Positions 1 to 5,419 are shown, counted from the first letter of the stretch. The stretch: 6,595 bases of DNA from an uncultured Oscillibacter sp. (GCA_900542115.1 UQMC01000105.1:1-6595); one strand, 5' to 3'. Numbers and translations are program-made. The notes: generated by a model not told the origin, from the letters alone.

Positions 1-6
1 ACCTCC

Positions 7-12
7 TATAAT
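7..12 (+). promoter_or_regulatory. Probable -10 box of the PAP2 gene
   Basis: A perfect TATAAT lies 32 nt before the ATG at 45. The matching -35 would fall left of the window, so only half the promoter can be seen. Confidence 0.4.
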
Positions 13-44
13 CTCCCCGTACAAAACCAGAGAGGAGGTTTTTC

Positions 45-731
45 ATGCACCCGTTTCACCGCTTTGCGCAGCTGCCGGACCTCCGGCGCTTCGGCCATCT
101 GCGGCTGCTGCTGTTCTGGCCGCTGTTCAGCCTTACCTTCTATGCGCTGGAGCACCTCCGCCCGCCAGTCTATTATCACCCTATGCGCTGCGCGCTGGAC
201 GCTATGATTCCCTTTTGCCGCTGGTTTGTAATTCCCTACGTTTTCTGGTTCCTTTTTGTGGCGGGGATGCTGGCTTGGACCGCCCTGCGGGATGTTCCCG
301 CCTTCCGGCGGATGATGAAATTCATTATCCTGACATATTCCTTCGCCCTGCTGACATATTGGCTTTTTCCCAACTGTCAGCATTTAAGGCCTGTTCTCTC
401 CGGCAATGATGTCCTGACGCGGCTGGTGTCCATGCTGTACCGCTCGGATACCAATACCAACGTCTGCCCCTCTATCCATGTCATCGGCTCTTTCGCCGTG
501 TACTTCGCCGCCCGGGATTCTCGAATGCTTTCTAAGCCGCCTATCCGTCTGACGGTATTTATCCTCACGGTGCTCATCAGCATATCCACGGTGTTTCTAA
601 AGCAGCACTCTGTTCTGGACGTGCTGGCCGGGCTGCTGGTCTGCGCCGCGGCGTACCCCATGATCTATCCCCTGCCCGCCCATCATGCGCTGCCCGCACC
701 GGCGGTCATGCAAAAGCGCACGGTCCTGTAG
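45..731 (+). CDS. PAP2-superfamily membrane phosphatase-like protein
   Basis: A 228-residue integral membrane protein of the PAP2 (phosphatidic acid phosphatase type 2) superfamily, whose members usually hydrolyse or transfer phosphate on lipid or polyprenyl phosphates at the membrane. Visible motifs are RP at 115-116 (first phosphatase motif, without the usual upstream Lys pattern), CPSIH at 141-145 (the PSGH-like second motif, catalytic His145), and STVFLKQHSVLDV from 181 (third motif with His188 and Asp192; the usual SR is ST here). Hydrophobic stretches near 20-36, 60-80, 92-108, 146-157, 168-185 and 190-210 suggest about six membrane segments. The start is well set: AGAGGAGG at 31-38 lies 6 nt before the ATG. 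A strong terminator follows the stop, so the gene looks like a single transcript. Substrate is unknown; the third motif recalls the AUR1/inositolphosphotransferase-type branch. Family call is firm, reaction is inferred. Confidence 0.85.
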   Translation: MHPFHRFAQLPDLRRFGHLRLLLFWPLFSLTFYALEHLRPPVYYHPMRCALDAMIPFCRWFVIPYVFWFLFVAGMLAWTALRDVPAFRRMMKFIILTYSFALLTYWLFPNCQHLRPVLSGNDVLTRLVSMLYRSDTNTNVCPSIHVIGSFAVYFAARDSRMLSKPPIRLTVFILTVLISISTVFLKQHSVLDVLAGLLVCAAAYPMIYPLPAHHALPAPAVMQKRTVL

Positions 732-736
732 CCTCC

Positions 737-766
737 GCTCCTCCGCCCTTGGCGGGGGAGCTTTTT
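737..766 (+). terminator. Rho-independent terminator after the PAP2 gene
   Basis: An 11-bp stem (737-747 with 751-761, one G-U pair) closes on a CTT loop and is followed by TTTTT at 762-766. It starts 6 nt after the PAP2 stop codon. Confidence 0.87.
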
Positions 767-772
767 CATGCC

Positions 773-801
773 TTGCCTTTCGGGCCCGCTTCCTATATAA
801 T
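773..801 (+). promoter_or_regulatory. Promoter of the RNA methyltransferase gene
   Basis: TTGCCT (773-778) and a perfect TATAAT (796-801) are separated by 17 bp, just after the preceding terminator. Transcription would start near 808, downstream of the in-frame ATG at 804, which supports the ATG at 837 as the true start. Confidence 0.65.
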
Positions 802-836
802 GAATGGAAATTTACATTACCATCAGGAGGCCCGCT

Positions 837-1670
837 ATGGCTCATATGATCCCCATCACCGATTTTCAAGCCCCGGAGTTGGACATTTACGCCCGCCTGA
901 CCGAAAACCAGCTCCTGAACCGGGCCGACCCGGCCAACGCCCTGTTCGTGGCGGAAAGTCCGCTGGTCATCGGCCGGGCGCTGGACGCCGGCTGCGTGCC
1001 GGTCTCGTTTCTGATGGAGACCAAGCACACCACCGGCAAGGGTGCGGCGCTGCTGGAGCGCTGCACCGCCGATATTCCGGTCTACGCGGCGGAGCTGGAG
1101 GTTCTGACCCAGCTCACCGGCTTTCACCTGACCCGGGGAATGCTCTGTGCCATGCGGCGGCCTCCGCTGCCTACAGTAGAGGCGATCTGCGCCAAGGCGC
1201 GGCGCATCGCCGTGCTGGAAAACGTGATGAACCCCACGAATATCGGCGCGATTTTCCGCTCCGCCGCCGCGCTGGGAATGGACGCCGTGCTCCTCACCGC
1301 CGCCGGCAGCGATCCGCTGTATCGCCGGTCCAGCCGGGTGAGCATGGGAAACGTCTTCCTCGTACCGTGGACCTATCTGCCGGAGGACGCGGACTGGACT
1401 GCGCTGCTGCACCAATACGGCTTCAAAACCGCCGCCATGGCGCTGCGGGCCGACTCCATCCGCCTGAATGATGCCCGCCTTGCCGCCGAGCCCAAGCTGG
1501 CCGTTGTCATGGGGACCGAGGGAGATGGTCTTGCCGCCGACACCATCGCCCACTGTGACTACACCGTGATGATTCCCATGAGCCACGGTGTCGATTCTCT
1601 GAATGTGGCCGCCGCCAGCGCCGTTGCCTTTTACCAGCTTGGCCTCATGAGCCGCCCCGATTCCGATTGA
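837..1670 (+). CDS. SpoU/TrmH-family RNA 2'-O-ribose methyltransferase
   Basis: A 277-residue SAM-dependent RNA methyltransferase of the SpoU (TrmH) family, cytoplasmic, predicted to 2'-O-methylate a ribose in rRNA or tRNA. The N-terminal third resembles the substrate-binding region of this family (LFVAESPLV from 36). The C-terminal SPOUT knot domain shows all three family motifs: ENVMNPTNIGAIFRSA from 128 (Asn135 and Arg141), VVMGTEGDGL from 223, and IPMSHGVDSLNVAAA from 246 with the SLN signature at 254-256. Length is normal for the two-domain form. The start was chosen at 837 because AGGAGG (825-830) lies 6 nt upstream; an in-frame ATG at 804 has no ribosome binding site and lies upstream of the predicted transcription start. 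The gene has its own promoter. The target nucleotide cannot be told from sequence, so no specific symbol is given. Confidence 0.92.
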   Translation: MAHMIPITDFQAPELDIYARLTENQLLNRADPANALFVAESPLVIGRALDAGCVPVSFLMETKHTTGKGAALLERCTADIPVYAAELEVLTQLTGFHLTRGMLCAMRRPPLPTVEAICAKARRIAVLENVMNPTNIGAIFRSAAALGMDAVLLTAAGSDPLYRRSSRVSMGNVFLVPWTYLPEDADWTALLHQYGFKTAAMALRADSIRLNDARLAAEPKLAVVMGTEGDGLAADTIAHCDYTVMIPMSHGVDSLNVAAASAVAFYQLGLMSRPDSD

Positions 1671-1675
1671 GCGCC

Positions 1676-1704
1676 TTGCTTTACAGCAGAACTTATGTTA
1701 AGAT
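1676..1704 (+). promoter_or_regulatory. Extended -10 promoter of the DUF2238-like gene
   Basis: TTGCTT (1676-1681), a 17-bp spacer, and TAAGAT (1699-1704) preceded by TG at 1696-1697. A 7-bp inverted repeat, ACAGCAG (1683-1689) and CTGCTGT (1706-1712), brackets the -10 and could be an operator. The extended -10 is duplicated 14 bp downstream. Confidence 0.5.
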
Positions 1705-1721
1705 ACTGCTGTTAAGATACT
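1697..1721 (+). repeat. Short tandem repeat over the -10 region
   Basis: GTTAAGATACT occurs at 1697-1707 and again at 1711-1721, separated by GCT, giving a 14-bp period. Each copy, with the preceding T, contains TGTTAAGAT, an extended -10-like element. Confidence 0.8.
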
Positions 1722-1756
1722 ACAAAAAACAGGCAACTGCCGGAACGGAGAAATGA

Positions 1757-2659
1757 TTGAAGAAAATGAAAAAGGAACGCGGCTGGCTGAAAAAAACCTT
1801 TAAGCAGGCCATGGCACAGGAGCTTCGAGAGCACAAAAGCTCCTTTATCGTCTTTTACACACTGCGGGTGATGGTCATCATCACGCTGGTGCGCCAGATT
1901 TTTCTGCACAACTATGAGGGCGCGTTTTTCTGCGTGCTGACCATCGCTCTGCTGTACGTCCCAAGCTGGGTGCAGGTGCGGCTGCGAATCGAGCTGCCTC
2001 CGCCGCTGGAAATCACCATTCTCTGCTTCATTTTCGCGGCGGAGATTTTGGGCGAGGTCAACGCCTTCTATGTCAACGTCCCCAACTGGGACACCATGCT
2101 CCACACCATCAACGGCTTTCTGGCCGCAGCCGTTGGCTTTTCCATGGTGCTGCTGCTCAATGACAACGAAAAGCTCACCTTTGACCTCTCGCCCTTCTTT
2201 TTGGCTCTGGTGGCCTTTTGCTTTTCCATGACCATCGGCGTCCTGTGGGAGTTTTTCGAGTTCGGCATGGACTGGTTCTTCCACTCCGATATGCAGCGGG
2301 ATACCGTCATCAACGCCATTTACTCCGCCAGTCTGGACCCCACCCGCAGCAACAAGGTGGTAGCGGTGAAGGGGATTTACGATGTAGTCATCAACGGTGA
2401 GGAGCTTGGAATGGGCGGCTATCTGGACATCGGCCTCATTGACACTATGAAGGACCTGCTGGTGAATTTCGTGGGCGCTGTGGTATTCTCCGTCACCGGC
2501 TTTTTCTACGCCCGCAGCAAGGGCACAAAACGGACGCCGGCCCAGAGCTTCGTCCCCAGCAAGAAAACAGCGGAGCAGGATTATCTGCGTCAGGCCCGGG
2601 AAAGTGGAAACAGCGCCGCTCCCGAGGCAACACCCGACGCCACCGATGATAAACCGTAA
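1757..2659 (+). CDS. DUF2238/YjdF-like multi-pass membrane protein
   Basis: A 300-residue membrane protein resembling the DUF2238 (YjdF) family, whose function is not established. Hydrophobic segments lie near 29-50, 55-70, 85-105, 118-134, 146-166 and 232-251. Conserved-looking polar motifs sit at membrane edges: WDTMLHTING at 111-120, GVLWEFFEFGMDWFF at 161-175, and DTMKDLLVNFVGA at 229-241. The N-terminus is basic (many Lys in 1-20), and the C-terminal 50 residues are hydrophilic and rich in Ala, Pro, Glu and Asp, probably disordered in the cytoplasm. The start is a TTG at 1757, 6 nt after GGAG (1747-1750); the next in-frame ATG (1766) is 15 nt from that site, so TTG is preferred. A promoter lies just upstream and a strong terminator follows. 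Family assignment is by recalled motif pattern and needs a profile search. Confidence 0.8.
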   Translation: MKKMKKERGWLKKTFKQAMAQELREHKSSFIVFYTLRVMVIITLVRQIFLHNYEGAFFCVLTIALLYVPSWVQVRLRIELPPPLEITILCFIFAAEILGEVNAFYVNVPNWDTMLHTINGFLAAAVGFSMVLLLNDNEKLTFDLSPFFLALVAFCFSMTIGVLWEFFEFGMDWFFHSDMQRDTVINAIYSASLDPTRSNKVVAVKGIYDVVINGEELGMGGYLDIGLIDTMKDLLVNFVGAVVFSVTGFFYARSKGTKRTPAQSFVPSKKTAEQDYLRQARESGNSAAPEATPDATDDKP

Positions 2660-2665
2660 AAAATC

Positions 2666-2714
2666 ATTCCGTCTGCGGACTCCGAGAGGCTGTCCGCAGA
2701 CGGAATTTTATTTT
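2666..2714 (+). terminator. Strong terminator after the DUF2238-like gene
   Basis: A perfect 15-bp stem (2666-2680 with 2692-2706) with an 11-nt loop is followed by ATTTTATTTT. A run of A on the left flank (2658-2663) means it could also work weakly on the minus strand, although no minus-strand gene is seen. Confidence 0.82.
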
Positions 2715-2806
2715 CACGCGCCGGAACAGGCCTTTGCCTTTCCGCTTTTCATAGTGAAGATTGTATATTTATTTAATCGTTTTCCGGCGGCTTTTTCAGA
2801 AAGCTC

Positions 2807-2834
2807 TTGTATCTTTTTCCCAATCCGCTATAAT
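2807..2834 (+). promoter_or_regulatory. Promoter of the ribokinase operon
   Basis: TTGTAT (2807-2812) and a perfect TATAAT (2829-2834) are separated by 16 bp. Transcription would start near 2841, giving a leader of about 46 nt before the ATG at 2887. Confidence 0.6.
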
Positions 2835-2849
2835 ATGAATAAAGTACGT

Positions 2850-2868
2850 CAGAGGCCGTGATCCTCTG
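2850..2868 (+). promoter_or_regulatory. Small inverted repeat in the rbsK leader
   Basis: CAGAGG (2850-2855) and CCTCTG (2863-2868) are separated by 7 nt and lie between the predicted transcription start and the AGGAG at 2875-2879. It could be a repressor operator or a small leader hairpin; nothing shows which. Confidence 0.3.
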
Positions 2869-2886
2869 TAGAGCAGGAGTTATGCT

Positions 2887-3885
2887 ATGGTACATCAGAA
2901 ACCCCGCATTTTGGTTGTCGGCAGCTTTGTTATGGATGTCATCGCCACAACGGAGCAAGTCCCCGGCCCCGGACAAACGGTTTACGGGAAGTCCTTCCAC
3001 ACCGCCCCCGGCGGCAAGGGCGCCAATCAGGCCCTTCAGTGTGCGCGGCTGGGCGCGGAGGTCACAATGGTCGGCTGCGTGGGGGATGATCTGTTTGGCC
3101 GGCAGCTCTTGGAACCGCTGCAAAATGCAGGCGTGGATACCGGCCATGTCATCGTCCGGTCGGACTGCCACTCCGGCGTAGGCCATGTAACGCTGGCTGT
3201 TTCCGGCCACACGGCCCAGAACCGCATCATCGTCATTCCCGGCGCTAACCTGACGCTGAAGGCATCTGAGGTGTCATGGCTGCGGGAACAAATCGCGGAG
3301 TATGATCTTGTGCTGTTACAACTCGAAATTCCTCTGGAGGTCAATCTGGCTGTGGCTCGGTTTGCCAGGGAGGCCGGTGTGCCTGCTATCCTGAACCCTG
3401 CCCCGGCGGCGGAGCTGGATGATACTCTGCTCAGTCTGGTCTCGTGGCTGATTCCCAATGAGCAGGAAGCCTCACAGGAGACCCATTTACCGCTCCGCAT
3501 AGAGGAAACAGGCCCTCTGGACGCGGACCTTCGGGCCATTGCCGCAGCACTGCGCGCCAAGGGCGTCGCACATACGGTCATCACACTTGGGGGCTTCGGC
3601 TCCGCTGTGGCGGAGCCATCCGGCCCCCGGTACATCCCCTGCGTCCGCATGGAGCACGTAGCCGACCCCACCGCAGCCGGGGACTCCTTTGTGGGAGCTC
3701 TGTCCGTTGGGCTTTCCATCGGCCTTTCAGCGGACGATGCGCTGACCTTTGCCAGCCACACCGCCGCCATCACGGTCTCCCGTCTGGGCGCCATGCCCTC
3801 CCTTCCCATGCTGGACGAGGTTCTAACCCTGATGCAGGAGCGTGGCAGCACTCTTGATCCCGCACCGTTCCGCGCTTTGCGCTAA
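2887..3885 (+). CDS. rbsK: Ribokinase (PfkB family)
   Basis: A 332-residue cytoplasmic sugar kinase expected to phosphorylate D-ribose to ribose 5-phosphate with ATP. Family signatures appear in order: VVGSFVMDV at 10-18 (sugar-binding Asp17), PGGKGANQA at 41-49 (first PfkB signature), NPAPA at 170-174, PNEQEA at 190-195 (Mg/phosphate-binding NxxE type), ITLGGFGSA at 232-240, and DPTAAGDSFVGAL at 260-272 (second signature, catalytic base Asp266). All key residues seem present. Length is slightly above the usual ~305-310 because of an insertion around 197-212 and a short C-terminal tail. AGGAG (2875-2879) lies 7 nt before the start. It has its own promoter and shares a transcript with the small gene 20 bp downstream. 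No ribose transporter or LacI regulator is in view, so substrate is from family resemblance; a related carbohydrate kinase remains possible. Confidence 0.9.
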   Translation: MVHQKPRILVVGSFVMDVIATTEQVPGPGQTVYGKSFHTAPGGKGANQALQCARLGAEVTMVGCVGDDLFGRQLLEPLQNAGVDTGHVIVRSDCHSGVGHVTLAVSGHTAQNRIIVIPGANLTLKASEVSWLREQIAEYDLVLLQLEIPLEVNLAVARFAREAGVPAILNPAPAAELDDTLLSLVSWLIPNEQEASQETHLPLRIEETGPLDADLRAIAAALRAKGVAHTVITLGGFGSAVAEPSGPRYIPCVRMEHVADPTAAGDSFVGALSVGLSIGLSADDALTFASHTAAITVSRLGAMPSLPMLDEVLTLMQERGSTLDPAPFRALR

Positions 3886-3905
3886 ACCATAAACGGAGGT
3901 ATTTT

Positions 3906-4145
3906 ATGGACGCTCTGCCTGCGCTTCTTCCCGGCCGGTACCGGCACTTCAAGGGTAATGAATACCGGCTTTTGTATGTTGCCCATCATTCTGAAACCAT
4001 GGAACCCATGGTGGTCTATCAGGCGCTCTACGGCCAACGCGGCATTTGGGTACGTCCCGCCTCTATGTGGTGCGAGATCGTGGACCGCGACGGTTATCAC
4101 GGCCCACGTTTTACTCTGGTAGAAGCAGATGGGCGAGACACTTGA
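3906..4145 (+). CDS. DUF1653 family small protein
   Basis: A 79-residue protein matching the DUF1653 pattern: GRYRHFKGNEYRLLYVAHHS (10-29), a central METMV-like strand with VVYQALYG (37-44), WVRPASMW (49-56), and a final GPRFTLVE (67-74). These small beta-rich domains are widespread in bacteria, often alone or fused to hydrolase-like domains, and have no settled function. The start follows GGAGG (3895-3899) by 6 nt. The 20-bp gap to rbsK with no terminator or promoter between them indicates co-transcription. No clear GC-rich terminator follows; an AT-rich inverted repeat lies at 4161-4191. Confidence 0.87.
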   Translation: MDALPALLPGRYRHFKGNEYRLLYVAHHSETMEPMVVYQALYGQRGIWVRPASMWCEIVDRDGYHGPRFTLVEADGRDT

Positions 4146-4160
4146 TCCCCGCCGGTCTTA

Positions 4161-4191
4161 ATTTTCAAAATTTTTCGACTTTTTTGAAAAT
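4161..4191 (+). promoter_or_regulatory. AT-rich inverted repeat, possible UP element or weak terminator
   Basis: ATTTTCAAAA (4161-4170) and TTTTGAAAAT (4182-4191) form a perfect 10-bp inverted repeat. It lies directly upstream of the tRNA promoter -35, where an UP element would sit, and 15 nt after the DUF1653 stop. The stem has only one G-C pair, so it would be a poor terminator. Confidence 0.35.
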
Positions 4192-4196
4192 AGGGC

Positions 4197-4225
4197 TTGC
4201 ATTCTGCGGAAAACTATGTTAGTAT
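4197..4225 (+). promoter_or_regulatory. Promoter of tRNA-Pro
   Basis: TTGCAT (4197-4202), a 17-bp spacer, and TAGTAT (4220-4225) with an extended TG at 4217-4218. The predicted start near 4232 lies about 24 nt before the mature tRNA. Confidence 0.65.
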
Positions 4226-4227
4226 GT

Positions 4228-4255
4228 ATAAGCTGACTTCGAGAGTTCAGCTTAT
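4228..4255 (+). repeat. 9-bp inverted repeat abutting the tRNA 5' end
   Basis: ATAAGCTGA (4228-4236) pairs perfectly with TCAGCTTAT (4247-4255) across a 10-nt loop. The right arm ends at the nucleotide before the mature tRNA. The left arm spans the predicted transcription start, so it could act as DNA (operator) or, if transcription starts a little earlier, as an RNA hairpin at the RNase P site. Confidence 0.7.
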
Positions 4256-4331
<76 letters not shown>

Positions 4332-4339
4332 TATTAACG

Positions 4340-4388
4340 AAACGGTATAGATGCGTCTGGCGAAAAGTCAGGCGCATCTATACCGTTT
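4340..4388 (+). repeat. 22-bp near-perfect hairpin after the tRNA
   Basis: Bases 4340-4361 pair with 4367-4388 throughout, including two G-U pairs (4356/4372 and 4360/4368), around a GAAAA loop. The arm is not especially GC-rich and only three T close it, so it is not a textbook terminator. It could help end the tRNA transcript together with the next hairpin, protect a 3' end, or be an attachment or recombination site. It begins 8 nt after the tRNA CCA. Confidence 0.85.
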
Positions 4389-4420
4389 CCGGGCTTTTTC
4401 AAGCCCGGATTTCTTCTCTC
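4389..4420 (+). terminator. Probable terminator of the tRNA-Pro transcript
   Basis: CCGGGCTT (4389-4396) pairs with AAGCCCGG (4401-4408) around a TTTC loop, followed by the T-rich but interrupted tail ATTTCTTCTCT. It is stacked directly onto the preceding 22-bp hairpin. The imperfect T tract lowers confidence. Confidence 0.55.
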
Positions 4421-4447
4421 AAACCATAGATGCAAATCGCTGTTTCA

Positions 4448-4512
4448 GGGCGTCTGCCCCGATTCGAACCGGGCGTTTTCCTGTTTCATGCAGATGCGTT
4501 CAGCCAGCGCCC
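4448..4512 (-). pseudogene. Decayed tRNA-like segment
   Basis: On the minus strand, 4512 to 4448 begins GGGCG and ends CGCCC, which can pair as an acceptor stem. It contains GGTTCGAATC (4470-4461), the classic T-arm core, and a stretch CTGCATGAAACAG (4493-4481) resembling an anticodon arm with TGA in the serine position. It is not a working tRNA: position 33 would be A instead of U, the T stem has a G-G mismatch, two extra bases separate the T stem from the acceptor strand, and the D arm is too short. It may be a relic tRNA-Ser-like gene or a chance resemblance. Confidence 0.3.
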
Positions 4513-4645
4513 TTTTTCAGCGGCGATTTTTCCGGCTGGCAGCGGTATTTTTCTCAAAAAAGAATCATAAAGATTTGGGCGTCGTTTTGTTGGTCCTGAC
4601 GGACTAAGAAAGCGGTACCCTTTTTCATTTCAAAAAGGGCGCTGG
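4504..4645. repeat. 14-bp perfect inverted repeat with short AGCG...TTTTT repeats between
   Basis: Bases 4504-4517 (CCAGCGCCCTTTTT) are the exact reverse complement of 4632-4645. Beyond the arms, both copies read outward to a shared CTGCAT and AGG, so the similarity extends imperfectly to about 33 nt. Within the span the pattern AGCG, 2-7 bases, TTTTT recurs in the same orientation starting at 4506, 4519, 4541 and 4611; the last two share AGCGGTA. No coding sense was found here. Confidence 0.7.
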
Positions 4646-4655
4646 TCGCAGCGCC
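4618..4655 (+). promoter_or_regulatory. Two overlapping, competing hairpins
   Basis: CCCTTTTT (4618-4625) pairs with AAAAAGGG (4632-4639). GGCGCTG (4638-4644) pairs with CAGCGCC (4649-4655) around GTCG. They share 4638-4639, so the full stems cannot both form. The first left arm is followed 40 nt later by the terminator at 4665-4698. This arrangement could be a switchable leader; function is inferred. Confidence 0.4.
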
Positions 4656-4664
4656 TGCATTTGT

Positions 4665-4698
4665 AGGTCGGAGCATGATCGCTCCGGCCTTATTTTTT
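4665..4698 (+). terminator. Strong terminator just before the 229-aa gene
   Basis: A 10-bp stem (4665-4674 with 4681-4690, one G-U) with loop ATGATC is followed by TATTTTTT. The U tract ends 18 nt before the ATG at 4717, with the ribosome binding site (4705-4710) between, leaving no space for a promoter after it. Confidence 0.87.
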
Positions 4699-4716
4699 AT
4701 GCATGGGAGGAGCTAT

Positions 4717-5406
4717 ATGAGCATCAGCGCAGAAGAAAAGGTCTGTTACCTCAGAGAAGCAGCAATCGTCCTTGCCAAGGAGGGTTTCCAGTTGGACGAA
4801 GTTCACACTGACAGGCTGTGTATCCTGCTTGACGGTGCGCCGCTTTGTGAGGTGACCGATAACGGCGGTATTACCTACCGCAATGAGGATATCAACGAGC
4901 CGGAACGGATCAATGCCAAAGACAAGGTGTATGAGATCGCCAGGACTATAGCGGAGTATATGCGGCAGATGGAGATGGCGCCCTTTTTGAAAGCCGACAG
5001 TCTGGAGGACGGCTACAAGGTGCTGGCGGATTTCAACGGCACTGTGCTGGCTGGAGTTCAGAGCAAACACGGAGTCCACTTCGTCACATGGGATTGGGCC
5101 TATGGGCACACAGGAGTATGTCATGGGCACTATTTCATGGAGAACTATGCAGGAGCCAAACAGGACTTTGCTATCCGCTCCGGGCTGATTCAAAAGGAAC
5201 GGCTTTTCACCCCAGAGCAGATGACCGAGATTTATCGTTGCTGTGCGGACTCTGTAGACGGAGATTTCTTTGAACTCACGGGAGAGCAGGAAAAAATGAT
5301 CCGCAGTGTTCAGCAGCAGATTGAGGAGTGTGTGCCGGATTTGGACGAGCGAATCCGGCAGCAGGAAGAAGCCTTGGAACAAGTCGCGCAGCAACAGACA
5401 ATGTAA
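4717..5406 (+). CDS. Unrecognised 229-aa protein of a probable mobile element
   Basis: I do not recognise a named family with certainty; similar-looking proteins seem to travel with Firmicute conjugative elements, but this is recollection. It is soluble, with no signal peptide or membrane segment. Residues 11-22 and 68-86 look helical. The middle (100-140) has beta-like stretches with an aromatic and His-rich patch, FVTWDWAYGHTGVCHGHYF at 122-140 (five aromatic residues, three His and one Cys from 124 onward). The C-terminal 40 residues are rich in Gln and Glu and could form a coiled coil. The start is set at 4717 by GGGAGG (4705-4710), 6 nt upstream; an in-frame ATG at 4675 lies inside the upstream terminator loop and has no ribosome binding site. 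It is bracketed by terminators 18 nt before the start and 13 nt after the stop, so it forms its own expression unit. Confidence 0.85.
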   Translation: MSISAEEKVCYLREAAIVLAKEGFQLDEVHTDRLCILLDGAPLCEVTDNGGITYRNEDINEPERINAKDKVYEIARTIAEYMRQMEMAPFLKADSLEDGYKVLADFNGTVLAGVQSKHGVHFVTWDWAYGHTGVCHGHYFMENYAGAKQDFAIRSGLIQKERLFTPEQMTEIYRCCADSVDGDFFELTGEQEKMIRSVQQQIEECVPDLDERIRQQEEALEQVAQQQTM

Positions 5407-5419
5407 TATCAAACGGAAC

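Noticed and set aside
804..836. Upstream ATG start for the RNA methyltransferase
   Set aside because: It has no ribosome binding site and lies upstream of the predicted transcription start, whereas ATG 837 has AGGAGG at 6 nt.
749..1471. A 240-codon plus-strand frame overlapping the methyltransferase
   Set aside because: It is out of frame with the motif-bearing protein, rich in Gly, Arg and Ala, and starts within the upstream terminator.
597..1586. A 329-codon open frame on the minus strand
   Set aside because: It lies antisense to the well-supported methyltransferase gene and the end of the PAP2 gene, is dominated by Gly, Arg, His and Gln as expected from a GC-rich shadow frame, and shows no family motif.
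3036..3851. A 271-codon open frame on the minus strand
   Set aside because: It is antisense to rbsK, with Ser/Arg/Ala-rich low-information composition and no recognisable domain.
4351..4599. An 82-codon plus-strand open frame in the intergenic region
   Set aside because: Its ATG lies inside the arm of the 22-bp hairpin, it has no ribosome binding site, it crosses both hairpins and repeats, and it resembles no protein.
4675..4716. Upstream ATG start for the 229-aa gene
   Set aside because: The ATG is in the terminator loop, has no ribosome binding site, and the extension crosses the terminator and the good Shine-Dalgarno sequence.
4332..4716. A CRISPR array or toxin-antitoxin pair in the repeat-rich gap
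   Set aside because: The repeats are short, uneven in spacing and lack unique spacers of constant length, and no small coding pair with ribosome binding sites is present.
4690..5412. A 240-codon open frame on the minus strand
   Set aside because: It covers almost exactly the antisense of the 229-aa gene. The plus-strand gene has an ideal ribosome binding site and terminator, while the minus frame begins next to its stop without a clear promoter or ribosome site.
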